A stretch of 13,447 nt of DNA from Planctomycetota bacterium (GTDB lineage: Bacteria; Planctomycetota; PUPC01; DSUN01), in assembly GCA_016872875.1 (NCBI GenBank), contig VGYW01000228.1, positions 1 through 13,447 on the forward strand, written 5' to 3'. Of this stretch, positions 7,779-13,447 are shown in pieces. Numbering within the stretch: the stretch's first letter is position 1; each line of letters opens with the position of its first letter. Below the pieces are notes generated by a model. That model had not been told where the DNA came from and did not search any database. It was given only the letters and a program-made list of their open reading frames with translations. Position numbers and translations under genes: made by a program.

Positions 7779-7932
7779 AGGTAAAATGATTGCGGGCAAA
7801 ATGATAAGAAAGGAAGCCAGGAGGAGAGCGAAGCCGGGAGAGGTCGGCGAAGTCCGATGTGTTCTCTGCCACATGATTGCGCTCCCGGTTCCCTGTCTTT
7901 CTCCTATCATTTTACCCGTAATCATTTTACCT
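7779..7932. mobile_element. MITE-like imperfect palindrome overlapping the cytochrome 5' end
   Basis: The 28-nt arm at 7779-7806 is the reverse complement of 7905-7932 with two mismatches. Each arm itself holds two direct copies of a motif like (G/C)AAAATGAT(T/A). Pairing continues imperfectly inward and is re-established by CCGGGAG (7834-7840) with CTCCCGG (7882-7888). No transposase is encoded, so mobility would depend on a protein elsewhere. AT-rich arms set it apart from the GC-rich surroundings. Confidence 0.7.
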
Positions 7933-8838
7933 TATCTCTTCCTGACCTCCAGTTGCGCCAGGCCCCGCCCCGGAGCCCGGGCGCTCGGCGGCTACGTGGG
8001 CTCGGAGGCCTGCGTGAAGTGCCACGAGAAGCTGCACCCTGGTGTCGTCGCCGCCTGGCGCGCGAGCCGGCACCGCGCCACCATGCAAGGGATCGGGCGG
8101 GACGATCCCCTGGCCAGGATGGAGACCATCGCCGTCATCGGCCAGAGAAAGGGGCGACACGTCCTCCTCTCCGCCGGCTTCCTCATCTTGCCCTTCGGCG
8201 ATTGGAAGGACGACGAGCTCTTCCCGCCGCACGACGCCATCGCCTCCAACCCGCTTCTGGTGGATGCCGGGCTACGATGCATTGGATGCCACGCCACGGC
8301 CTTCTCCCCCTCCTGGGGGCCGTTCTTCGAGTGCGGCGTCGGCTGCGAAGCCTGCCACGGGCCGGGAAGGGAACACGTCGAATCGAAGGGGGCGAAGGCC
8401 GCCACCGTCAACCCCGCCGGCCTCACCGCTGCCCGAGCCAACATGGTCTGCGGCCAGTGCCACTCATTGGGCCGCGACCATTCTGAACTCTACAACTTCC
8501 CGATGGCGTGCGATGGGGAAACCCTCAGGCCATTCAGGCCGGGGGAGGACCTCGCCGCGGCGTTCGTGGATGCCAAGCCGAAGGTCGCCCGAAAAGGCTG
8601 GGAGTATTCCGCCTTCGTCAGGTCCACCGCCCGCTACGCGGCCCAGCGTTGCACTGACTGCCACGATCCCCACGGGAGGCCCGGGGGCCACGCCATGCTC
8701 AAGGACCCGACGAGCGAGACCTGTCTGCGCTGCCACGGCGTCGGCCGCGCACGCCTCCGCTACCAGAACCACGCGGGCCTCGGCGACGCCACCAAGAAGC
8801 CTTGCTGGCAGTGCCACCGCAACGCGCACGCGCACTGA
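7873..8838 (+). CDS. Heptahaem periplasmic cytochrome c
   Basis: From ATG 7873 the protein has 321 residues and seven CXXCH haem sites, with first Cys at 47 (CVKCH), 136 (CIGCH), 158 (CEACH), 193 (CGQCH), 260 (CTDCH), 284 (CLRCH) and 311 (CWQCH). The YVGSEACVKCHEKLH opening and DCHDPHG motif fit the cytochrome c554 / doubled-CXXCH group of electron carriers. Start choice: the frame is open further to ATG 7786, but only a start at 7873 places a hydrophobic segment (PIILPVIILPYLFLTSSC) at the N-terminus as a signal peptide. No good Shine-Dalgarno site precedes any candidate. The signal segment is encoded by the right arm of the palindromic element at 7779-7932. An extra CVLCH just before the 7873 start lies inside the element and is probably not a haem site. 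The gene follows the Fe-S aldo/keto reductase and may accept its electrons. Confidence 0.82.
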   Translation: MIALPVPCLSPIILPVIILPYLFLTSSCARPRPGARALGGYVGSEACVKCHEKLHPGVVAAWRASRHRATMQGIGRDDPLARMETIAVIGQRKGRHVLLSAGFLILPFGDWKDDELFPPHDAIASNPLLVDAGLRCIGCHATAFSPSWGPFFECGVGCEACHGPGREHVESKGAKAATVNPAGLTAARANMVCGQCHSLGRDHSELYNFPMACDGETLRPFRPGEDLAAAFVDAKPKVARKGWEYSAFVRSTARYAAQRCTDCHDPHGRPGGHAMLKDPTSETCLRCHGVGRARLRYQNHAGLGDATKKPCWQCHRNAHAH

Positions 8839-8841
8839 TCT

Positions 8842-9122
8842 CTGACACGCCCCAGTTTGCGGGTCTGGGGGTCTCTAGCCCTGCAAGGGCGGCATGGGAA
8901 AGCCCAGGGCGGAGCGAAGCGAAGCCCTGGGTCTGTGTCCGCCCGGGAAAGAGCCCTGTAAGGGCGGCATAGGCCATCGCACGGTAGGCTAGCTCGCCCT
9001 TTCAGGGCTGTCGCGTGGGGGGGCACCTTTCCCAGGGCTCCGCTTCGCTCCGCCCTGGGCTTTTCCATCTCGCCCCTTCGGGGCTGAACAGACCGAGCGA
9101 CGGCAAACTGGGGGCGTGTCAG
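8842..9122. mobile_element. 281-bp palindromic element with terminal inverted repeats and six internal hairpins
   Basis: The ends are inverted repeats: CTGACACGCCCCAGTTTGC at 8842-8860 and its complement, with one extra base, at 9103-9122. Inside, six hairpins are mirrored about position 8982: GCCCT/AGGGC types at 8879-8891, 8953-8965, 8996-9008 and (as GCCCC/GGGGC) 9072-9084, and CCCAGGGC/GCCCTGGG types at 8903-8931 and 9031-9059. The last two are reverse complements with one mismatch. Flanks CACTGATCT (8833-8841) and CACTGAGCT (9123-9131) differ at one base of nine, consistent with a target-site duplication. There is no coding capacity. This looks like a non-autonomous inserted element or a structural-RNA repeat family member. 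Confidence 0.75.
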
Positions 9123-9134
9123 CACTGAGCTCAC

Positions 9135-9163
9135 TTGACCCTGCCCGAAGCGAAACGTAGGAT
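9135..9163 (+). promoter_or_regulatory. Sigma-70-type promoter of the esterase operon
   Basis: TTGACC at 9135-9140 and TAGGAT at 9158-9163 are 17 nt apart. Transcription would begin near 9170. It starts 13 nt after the palindromic element ends. Its position rules out a translational start at the in-frame TTG at 9135. Confidence 0.6.
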
Positions 9164-9198
9164 GGCCGCTGGACCCGCGATGGACGCTGCGGCCAGCC

Positions 9199-9203
9199 AG
9201 GAG
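9199..9203 (+). promoter_or_regulatory. Shine-Dalgarno site fixing the start at 9210
   Basis: AGGAG lies 6 nt before the ATG at 9210. That start places a signal peptide at the exact N-terminus, unlike upstream in-frame alternatives. Confidence 0.75.
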
Positions 9204-9209
9204 ACCTCA

Positions 9210-10682
9210 ATGCTGCGAATCCCGCTGCGCGGCCTGGCCCCTCTGCTGTGCGCTATCGCCACAGCCTGGGCCGACGTTCGACTGCCCAAGGTCTTCACCG
9301 ACCACATGGTTCTCCAGCAGGAGATGCCGATCGTCGTTTGGGGATGGGCCGCGGCCGGCGAAGGCGTGGCCGTCGAGTTCGGCGGCCACAAGGCGGCCAC
9401 TAGCGCGGGCGCCGATGGCACGTGGCGCGTGACGTTGCCCGCAATGAAGGCCACCGGCTCGCCCGGCACGCTCTCCGTCAAGGGCAACAGCAGGCTGGAG
9501 CTCAAGGACGTGCTGGTTGGCGAGGTGTGGCTCTGCTCGGGCCAGTCGAACATGGGCCGGCCGGTGGAAGGCGAGGCGGCCAAGGCGGCCGACTTCCCGC
9601 AGATACGCCTGTTCAACTCCTCGGGCGAGACGCCGCGCGCCGACGGGCTGGACGAGACGAGCGGCTGGATCGTCTGTTCCCCCGCCGCCATCCTCCAGGC
9701 GGGCGATCACCTGGGCGCGGGGAAGGGGCGCCGCCCCTTCTCCGAGGTCGCCTACCACTTCGGCCTCAAGCTCCACCAGACCCTCAAAGTGCCCGTCGGC
9801 CTCATCCAGGCCAACTGCGGCGGCTCGACCGCGCGGGACTGGACGCCCTTCCCCGATGCCGCCGCCAAGCTCCCGCTCGACCAGCCGATCCCGAAGGTCA
9901 CCCACAACGATGGACTGCTCTACTGGGTGCGTCTGCGCGGCATGGTGCCCTTCGCCGTCCGCGGCGTCGTCTGGTATCAGGGCGAGGACGACGGGCGGAA
10001 CCCCAGGTACGCCGACGATTTCAAGGGGCTCATCGAGAGCTGGCGAAAGCTCTGGGGCCGCACGGACATGCCCTTCTACTTCGCCCAGATCGCCGCGACG
10101 ACCTACGCCGGCGGCATGCTCGGCGTCTGGGAAGCACAGCAGTGGGTGACGAACAACGTGCCGCACACGGGCATGGCCGTGAGCAACGACATCTACGAGG
10201 GGACGACCAACGGCGGCTTCAAGCGGCGCGACGACAAGGCCCTCGGCTGGCCCATCGCCGGCGGCGGCAACCCGCACCCGACCGGCAAGCCCCGCATCGC
10301 GGCCCGCCTGGCCGACATCGCACTCGTCGAGACCTACGGCCAGCCGAAGAAGGTGCTCTACGGCCCGATGTACGCCTCGCACGAGGCCCGCGGCGGCAAG
10401 ATCGTCGTCCGCTTCAAGCACGCGGGCGGCGGCCTCGCCACCGACGACGGGCAGCCGCCCAACTGGTTCGAGCTCTCCGATGGCGCGCGCGAGGGGAACC
10501 GGCTGCGCTACGTGAAGGCCGAGGCCCGCATCGTGGGAGCCGACGCCATCGAGGTCTCATCGCCCCCGGTGGCCGAACCGAAGTTCGTCCGCTTCGGCTG
10601 GCACCCCCTTGCCCGTTACAACCTCGTCAACAAGGAGGGACTGCCCGCTGTCTCGTTCCGAACCGACACCGATACCCGATAG
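9210..10682 (+). CDS. Secreted sialate O-acetylesterase-family SGNH hydrolase
   Basis: 490 residues from ATG 9210. Residues 1-21 are a signal peptide with an AWA-type cleavage site. The family opening DVRLPKVFTDHMVLQQEMPIVVWGWA is followed by VWLCSGQSNM at 107-115, which carries the nucleophile Ser113. Other family blocks are GLIQANCGGSTARDWTP, VRGVVWYQGEDDGRNPRYADDF and PFYFAQIA. The putative catalytic His is His356 in NPHPTGKPRIAARLADIAL. These enzymes remove O-acetyl esters from sialic acids or other acetylated sugars; the actual substrate cannot be told from sequence. The length is typical of the family. The stop codon overlaps the ribosome-binding site of the next gene, so the two are probably cotranscribed. 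Confidence 0.9.
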   Translation: MLRIPLRGLAPLLCAIATAWADVRLPKVFTDHMVLQQEMPIVVWGWAAAGEGVAVEFGGHKAATSAGADGTWRVTLPAMKATGSPGTLSVKGNSRLELKDVLVGEVWLCSGQSNMGRPVEGEAAKAADFPQIRLFNSSGETPRADGLDETSGWIVCSPAAILQAGDHLGAGKGRRPFSEVAYHFGLKLHQTLKVPVGLIQANCGGSTARDWTPFPDAAAKLPLDQPIPKVTHNDGLLYWVRLRGMVPFAVRGVVWYQGEDDGRNPRYADDFKGLIESWRKLWGRTDMPFYFAQIAATTYAGGMLGVWEAQQWVTNNVPHTGMAVSNDIYEGTTNGGFKRRDDKALGWPIAGGGNPHPTGKPRIAARLADIALVETYGQPKKVLYGPMYASHEARGGKIVVRFKHAGGGLATDDGQPPNWFELSDGAREGNRLRYVKAEARIVGADAIEVSSPPVAEPKFVRFGWHPLARYNLVNKEGLPAVSFRTDTDTR

Positions 10683-10690
10683 GAGCCACA

Positions 10691-11419
10691 ATGGACGCGC
10701 GATTGAGCACCTCGGTCCAGATGCAATTCATGCGCCCCGGCCAGCTTGAGGAAGCGGCGAGGAAGTTCCCCGTCGTCTACGTCCCATTCGGCCTCATCGA
10801 GTGGCACGGGCGGCACCTCCCGCTGGGCAACGACGCGCTGAAGGCTCACGGCATCCTGGTGAAGTGCGCCGAAAAATTCGGCGGCGTCGTCTACCCGCCC
10901 GTCTACTTCCACGCCGGCTTCAACCGCCAGAACCTGGTTCCCGTCCTCACCGACCTCTTTCAGCGCCTCAAGAAGACGGGCTTCCGCGTCATCATCGGCG
11001 TCAGCGGCCACAACATCCGCGAGCAGATCGACATGATCAACGACGCCCTCAAGCCCGTGGTCGCCGACGGCACGGTGGCGGGCATCGGCCTCTGGGAGAT
11101 GTCCCTGAGCCGCTGCGCCCAGTCCGACAGCGACCACGCCGCGAAGTGGGAGACCTCGAACATGATGTTCTTCTATCCCCACCTCGTGGACATGAAGGAG
11201 CTTGGCGACGGCCCGCTGAACCTCGACATGAAGCCCCCCTCCGGCATCGGCGGCCTCGACCCGCGCAAGCACGCCACGCCGCAGGTCGGCGAGCGCAACG
11301 TCGAGCTCGCCGCCGAGGCCATTGGCAAGAAGGCCCAGGAGCTCCTCGCCTCTCTCGCCGACGACCACCGCGCCTTCGGCCTCCCCGCCATCGCCCCAGG
11401 GCATTGGTGGATGATCTGA
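10691..11419 (+). CDS. Creatininase-family metal-dependent amidohydrolase
   Basis: 242 residues. AGGAG at 10681-10685 lies 5 nt before the ATG and overlaps the previous stop, so translation is probably coupled. The frame is open far upstream, but only inside the esterase gene. Metal-site residues fit the family: Glu37, His39 and Asp48 in EWHGRHLPLGND, His107 in VSGHN, and Glu154 in KWETSNMM. Family members hydrolyse cyclic or linear amides (creatinine, formamidopyrimidine, mycofactocin peptide), so the name alone does not give the substrate. No signal peptide, so it is cytoplasmic. Pairing with a secreted esterase suggests action on a downstream amide, perhaps an amino-sugar derivative, but this is a guess. 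Confidence 0.86.
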   Translation: MDARLSTSVQMQFMRPGQLEEAARKFPVVYVPFGLIEWHGRHLPLGNDALKAHGILVKCAEKFGGVVYPPVYFHAGFNRQNLVPVLTDLFQRLKKTGFRVIIGVSGHNIREQIDMINDALKPVVADGTVAGIGLWEMSLSRCAQSDSDHAAKWETSNMMFFYPHLVDMKELGDGPLNLDMKPPSGIGGLDPRKHATPQVGERNVELAAEAIGKKAQELLASLADDHRAFGLPAIAPGHWWMI

Positions 11420-11502
11420 GGCCCCAATCGTCCTCGTCCCTCGTCCTCGATCCTCGCAAGACAGCAAGCGGCCCCCCCGGGTTCCCCGGCGATGCCTCTA
11501 TC

Positions 11503-11919
11503 GGTCGGCGTCGTGTGGGACATGATTGCAGAGTCATATGACTCTGCAATTATCTGCGCACCGATCCAAAGGGTCAGCGCCTCATCGCAGCTGTCTCCCT
11601 TGGGAGATGCCTCGCTTCGCCTCACTCCGCTCAGCATGGTCGGTCGGCGTGGTGTGGGACATGATTGCAGAGTCATATGACTCTGCAATTATCTGCGCAC
11701 CGATCCAAAGGGTCAGCGCCTCATCGCGGCTGTCTCCCTTGGGATATGCCTCGCTTCGCCTCACTCCGCTGAGCATGGTCGGTCGGCGTGGTGTGGGACA
11801 TGATTGCAGAGTCATATGACTCTGCAATTATCTGCGCACCGATCCAAAGGGTCAGCACCTCACCGCGGCTGTCTCCCTTGGGAGATGCCTCGCTTCGCCT
11901 CACCCCGCTCAGCATGACC
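11503..11919. repeat. Three tandem 139-bp repeats, each with a 26-bp perfect palindrome
   Basis: Units begin at 11503, 11642 and 11781 and differ at only a handful of bases. Each has a perfect 26-bp palindrome (half site ATTGCAGAGTCAT; centres CATATG) at 11525-11550, 11664-11689 and 11803-11828. Each also has a TCTCCC-TT-GGGAGA hairpin, and a tail that reads on the minus strand as a CATGCTGAGCGGAGTGAGG-like motif, similar to repeats I know to be scattered in many bacterial genomes. No gene was seen in 11420-11964. Short frames across the repeats are byproducts of the repetition. Confidence 0.9.
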
Positions 11920-11964
11920 TGTATGGGGGTCTGGTTTGATGAGGAACGCGCGTTGGGAGCAGAC

Positions 11965-13029
11965 CTACAGTTGAGGCAACACCTCGCGCAGGCAGCGCTG
12001 GAGGGTTTCGGCGCATTCGAGGAAGGTCTCGACCGAGCCGCCTACGGGGTCTTCGACGTCCTTGCCCGTGGGGTCCATGAGGCGGGTCTTGGCCGCGGCC
12101 TCGGGGAGGATGCGGCGGATGGAATCGCCGTGGTGCTGGGCCATCACGAAGAGCACGTCGGCGTCCTCCACAAGCTCAGGGGTCACGGGGCGGGAGAGGT
12201 GGCCGGAGAGGTCAATGCCGTGCTGCTGCATGGCCTCGACTGCTTGCGAGCTGGCCGACCCGTCGCCGAACGCGGACGTGCCTGCGGAGAGGACGTTGTA
12301 GCCGCGGGCGGGCAGGTCCTCGATGTCGCAGCCGAGGCGTTCGGCGAGCATCTTCTTGCAGAGCGCCTCGGCCATCGGCGAGCGGCAGGAGTTGGCCGTG
12401 CAGACGAACACGATGGTCTTGCCGAGCGTCCGCTTGAGCATCTCGTTAGTCACCGAGCCTTCCCGCAGAACCTCCCAGGAGCCGTCGGCTGCGACGCGGA
12501 CGACTGTGGATGCCTCCCTGTAGGTGGTCTTTCCGCCGTCGAGGATGATGTCGAGGTCGTCGCCGAGGGAGCGGATGACCTCCGCGGCGGAGGTGGCGTC
12601 CGGCTCGCCGGAGCGGTTGGCGCTAGTCGCCACGACGGGCACGCCCGCACGCTTCAGAAGCTCCTGCGCCACCGAGTTCGCCGGCATGCGGATGCCGAGG
12701 CCCTGCCCGTCGGGCGTCGGGAACACGATGGTGAGCGGCCCGGGCCAGTAGCGGCTCATCAGCTTCCTGGCCGCGGGCGGCACGTTCGCCACGTGCCGCG
12801 CGACGTCCTCCTTGCGCCCGATGTGGAGGCTGAACAGCTCGTCGGACGAGTGGCCCTTCACCACCTTGAGGCGCTCGACGGCCTGCGGGTTCGCCGAGTT
12901 GCAGGCGATGTCGTAGTCTGTCTCCGTGGGGAAGGCCACGAGTGCGCCCGCGGCGATGGCCTTCGCCGCCTCCTCGATGGCCGCGAGGCCCGCGGCGTCA
13001 AGCCTGGCTGGAACCACCCGTGCCTTCAT
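11965..13029 (-). CDS. Fusion of YrdC/Sua5 threonylcarbamoyl-AMP synthase domain and low-molecular-weight phosphatase
   Basis: 354 residues. Residues 1-200 are a YrdC/Sua5 domain: FPTETDY (33-39), YWPGPLTIVFP (94-104), GIRMP, VPVVATSANRSGEP (130-143), ASTVVRV, VLREGSV. This domain makes threonylcarbamoyl-AMP from threonine, bicarbonate and ATP for tRNA t6A37. Two usual motifs are altered: VYGL is replaced by DYDI, and KGR by KGH at 58-60. Residues 205-354 are an LMW tyrosine-phosphatase-type domain with P-loop C210-TANSC-R216-S and Asp327-Pro328. B. subtilis encodes the same two activities as near neighbours (ywlC, ywlE). The ATG has GAGGTG on the minus strand (13034-13039) only 4 nt upstream. 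The gene start overlaps the 3' end of a glycosyltransferase fragment by 32 bp, suggesting an ancestral operon. Confidence 0.88.
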   Translation of the reverse strand: MKARVVPARLDAAGLAAIEEAAKAIAAGALVAFPTETDYDIACNSANPQAVERLKVVKGHSSDELFSLHIGRKEDVARHVANVPPAARKLMSRYWPGPLTIVFPTPDGQGLGIRMPANSVAQELLKRAGVPVVATSANRSGEPDATSAAEVIRSLGDDLDIILDGGKTTYREASTVVRVAADGSWEVLREGSVTNEMLKRTLGKTIVFVCTANSCRSPMAEALCKKMLAERLGCDIEDLPARGYNVLSAGTSAFGDGSASSQAVEAMQQHGIDLSGHLSRPVTPELVEDADVLFVMAQHHGDSIRRILPEAAAKTRLMDPTGKDVEDPVGGSVETFLECAETLQRCLREVLPQL

Positions 13030-13200
13030 CCATCACCTCACGGTACACGCCCAGGGTCCCCTCGACCATGCTCTGGGCGCTGAAGTCGGTTTCGACCCTT
13101 GTGCGGTCGGTCTTGCCGAGGCGCCGACAGAGCTTGCGGCTGCGTAGCAGCATCACGATGGCATCGGCGAGCGGCAAGTCTTCGCCGTGCGGCCAAAGAG
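12998..13200 (-). pseudogene. C-terminal fragment of a family-4-like glycosyltransferase
   Basis: A minus-strand frame ending at 12998 reads LWPHGEDLPLADAIVMLLRSRKL, then a stretch ending MVEGTLGVYREVMDEG. This is the usual tail of GT4-type glycosyltransferases (donor-binding domain end, RVETDFSAQSMVEGTL). The frame has a stop at 13238-13240 and no start codon, and similarity ends near 13200, where YrdC-like sequence begins in another frame. The fragment overlaps the start of the YrdC-phosphatase gene by 32 bp. The identification rests on about 60 residues. Confidence 0.55.
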
Positions 13201-13445
13201 GTGGCCTTCGCGAGCGTGCGGCGGAGCATCTCTTTAGTCACCGAGCCTTCTCGCAGGACTTCCCAGGAGCCGTCGGCTGCGACGCGGACGACTGTGGATG
13301 CCTCCCTGTAAGTGGTCCTCCCGCCGTCGAGGATGATGTCGAGGTCGTCGCCGAGGGAGCGGATGACCTCCGCGGCGGAGGTGGCGTCCGGCTCGCCGGA
13401 GCGGTTGGCGCTAGTCGCCACGACGGGCACGCCCGCACGCTTCAG
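13038..13445 (-). pseudogene. Second, partial YrdC copy (upstream end beyond the window)
   Basis: The frame is open to the window edge and reads LKRAGVPVVATSANRSGEP through EVLREGSVTKEMLRRTLAK, nearly identical to residues 125-204 of the complete gene at 11965-13029. Similarity stops at the linker before the phosphatase domain (about 13203). The remaining residues are glycosyltransferase DNA read out of frame and end at 13038. The GTG at 13430 corresponds to an internal Val of the full gene, not a start. DNA from about 13333 to 13447 is identical to the full gene; the part nearer the junction has scattered substitutions. Confidence 0.75.
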
Positions 13446-13447
13446 AA
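13221..13447. repeat. Direct duplication of 12431-12657
   Basis: The two 227-bp stretches are in the same orientation, 790 bp apart. Seven or so differences lie in the first 110 bp and none was seen in the last 115 bp. The duplication is cut by the window edge. Confidence 0.85.

Noticed and set aside
7786..7875. Cytochrome start at ATG 7786
   Set aside because: It would put about 30 charged residues and a CVLCH motif ahead of the signal peptide, and no better ribosome-binding site is present.
9207..10421. Minus-strand open frame opposite the sialate esterase
   Set aside because: Low-complexity product typical of antisense in high-GC DNA; the plus strand is a clear enzyme.
9422..10690. Upstream extension of the creatininase frame
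   Set aside because: The extension overlaps the esterase gene out of frame and is Arg/Pro-rich; the ATG at 10691 has a good ribosome-binding site and matches the family N-terminus.
11503..11919. CRISPR array
   Set aside because: The units are 139 bp, directly adjacent and conserved throughout, with no variable spacers and no cas genes nearby.
11788..13083. Plus-strand open frame of 431 codons opposite the YrdC-phosphatase gene
   Set aside because: It begins in the third tandem repeat and shows no domain, while the minus strand carries two well-conserved domains.

Overview
The window is GC-rich bacterial DNA and most resembles a Planctomycetota or similar PVC/FCB-type environmental genome. 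The pointers are a DUF4838 glycan protein, a sialate O-acetylesterase, a creatininase-like enzyme, a planctomycete-style Ser/Thr kinase with an N-terminal Cys cluster, a Tat-exported Fe-S aldo/keto reductase, a multihaem cytochrome c, and intergenic regions full of palindromic repeats. The taxonomic call is inference from gene content; there is no rRNA or tRNA gene to confirm it.

Layout, left to right. (1) 3-4315 (+): a 5'-truncated DUF4838 protein with a mutarotase-like C-terminus, then a secreted hexosaminidase-like TIM-barrel protein. A 269-bp gap between them carries two related hairpins. (2) 4347-4504: an inverted ATGG/CCAT minisatellite. (3) 4572-5621 (+): a protein kinase relic with a clear promoter. 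An in-frame deletion has removed its catalytic core, and its tail runs into repeat-like DNA. It converges on a minus-strand winged-helix (Mrr N-terminal-like) gene at 5582-6199. (4) 6337-6385: two compact hairpins, then a promoter and the Tat/Fe-S aldo/keto reductase (6523-7755). (5) A heptahaem cytochrome c (about 7873-8838) bracketed by two different palindromic elements. The left one appears to supply its signal peptide. The right one has terminal inverted repeats and a likely 9-bp target duplication that includes the gene's stop codon. (6) 9210-11419 (+): a two-gene operon of secreted sialate O-acetylesterase and creatininase-family hydrolase. (7) 11503-11919: three tandem 139-bp repeats, each with a perfect 26-bp palindrome. 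(8) 11965-13029 (-): a fused YrdC/Sua5 and low-molecular-weight phosphatase gene. Upstream of it lie a fragment of a glycosyltransferase C-terminus and a second, partial YrdC copy running off the window.

How the genes fit together: the DUF4838, hexosaminidase-like and sialate-esterase proteins suggest use of complex acetylated glycans in the envelope or outside the cell. The aldo/keto reductase and cytochrome suggest an exported redox module. The most unusual aspect is that most gaps hold a different class of structured repeat. Two of these touch coding sequence directly, and the kinase and right-edge loci show recent gene damage and duplication.
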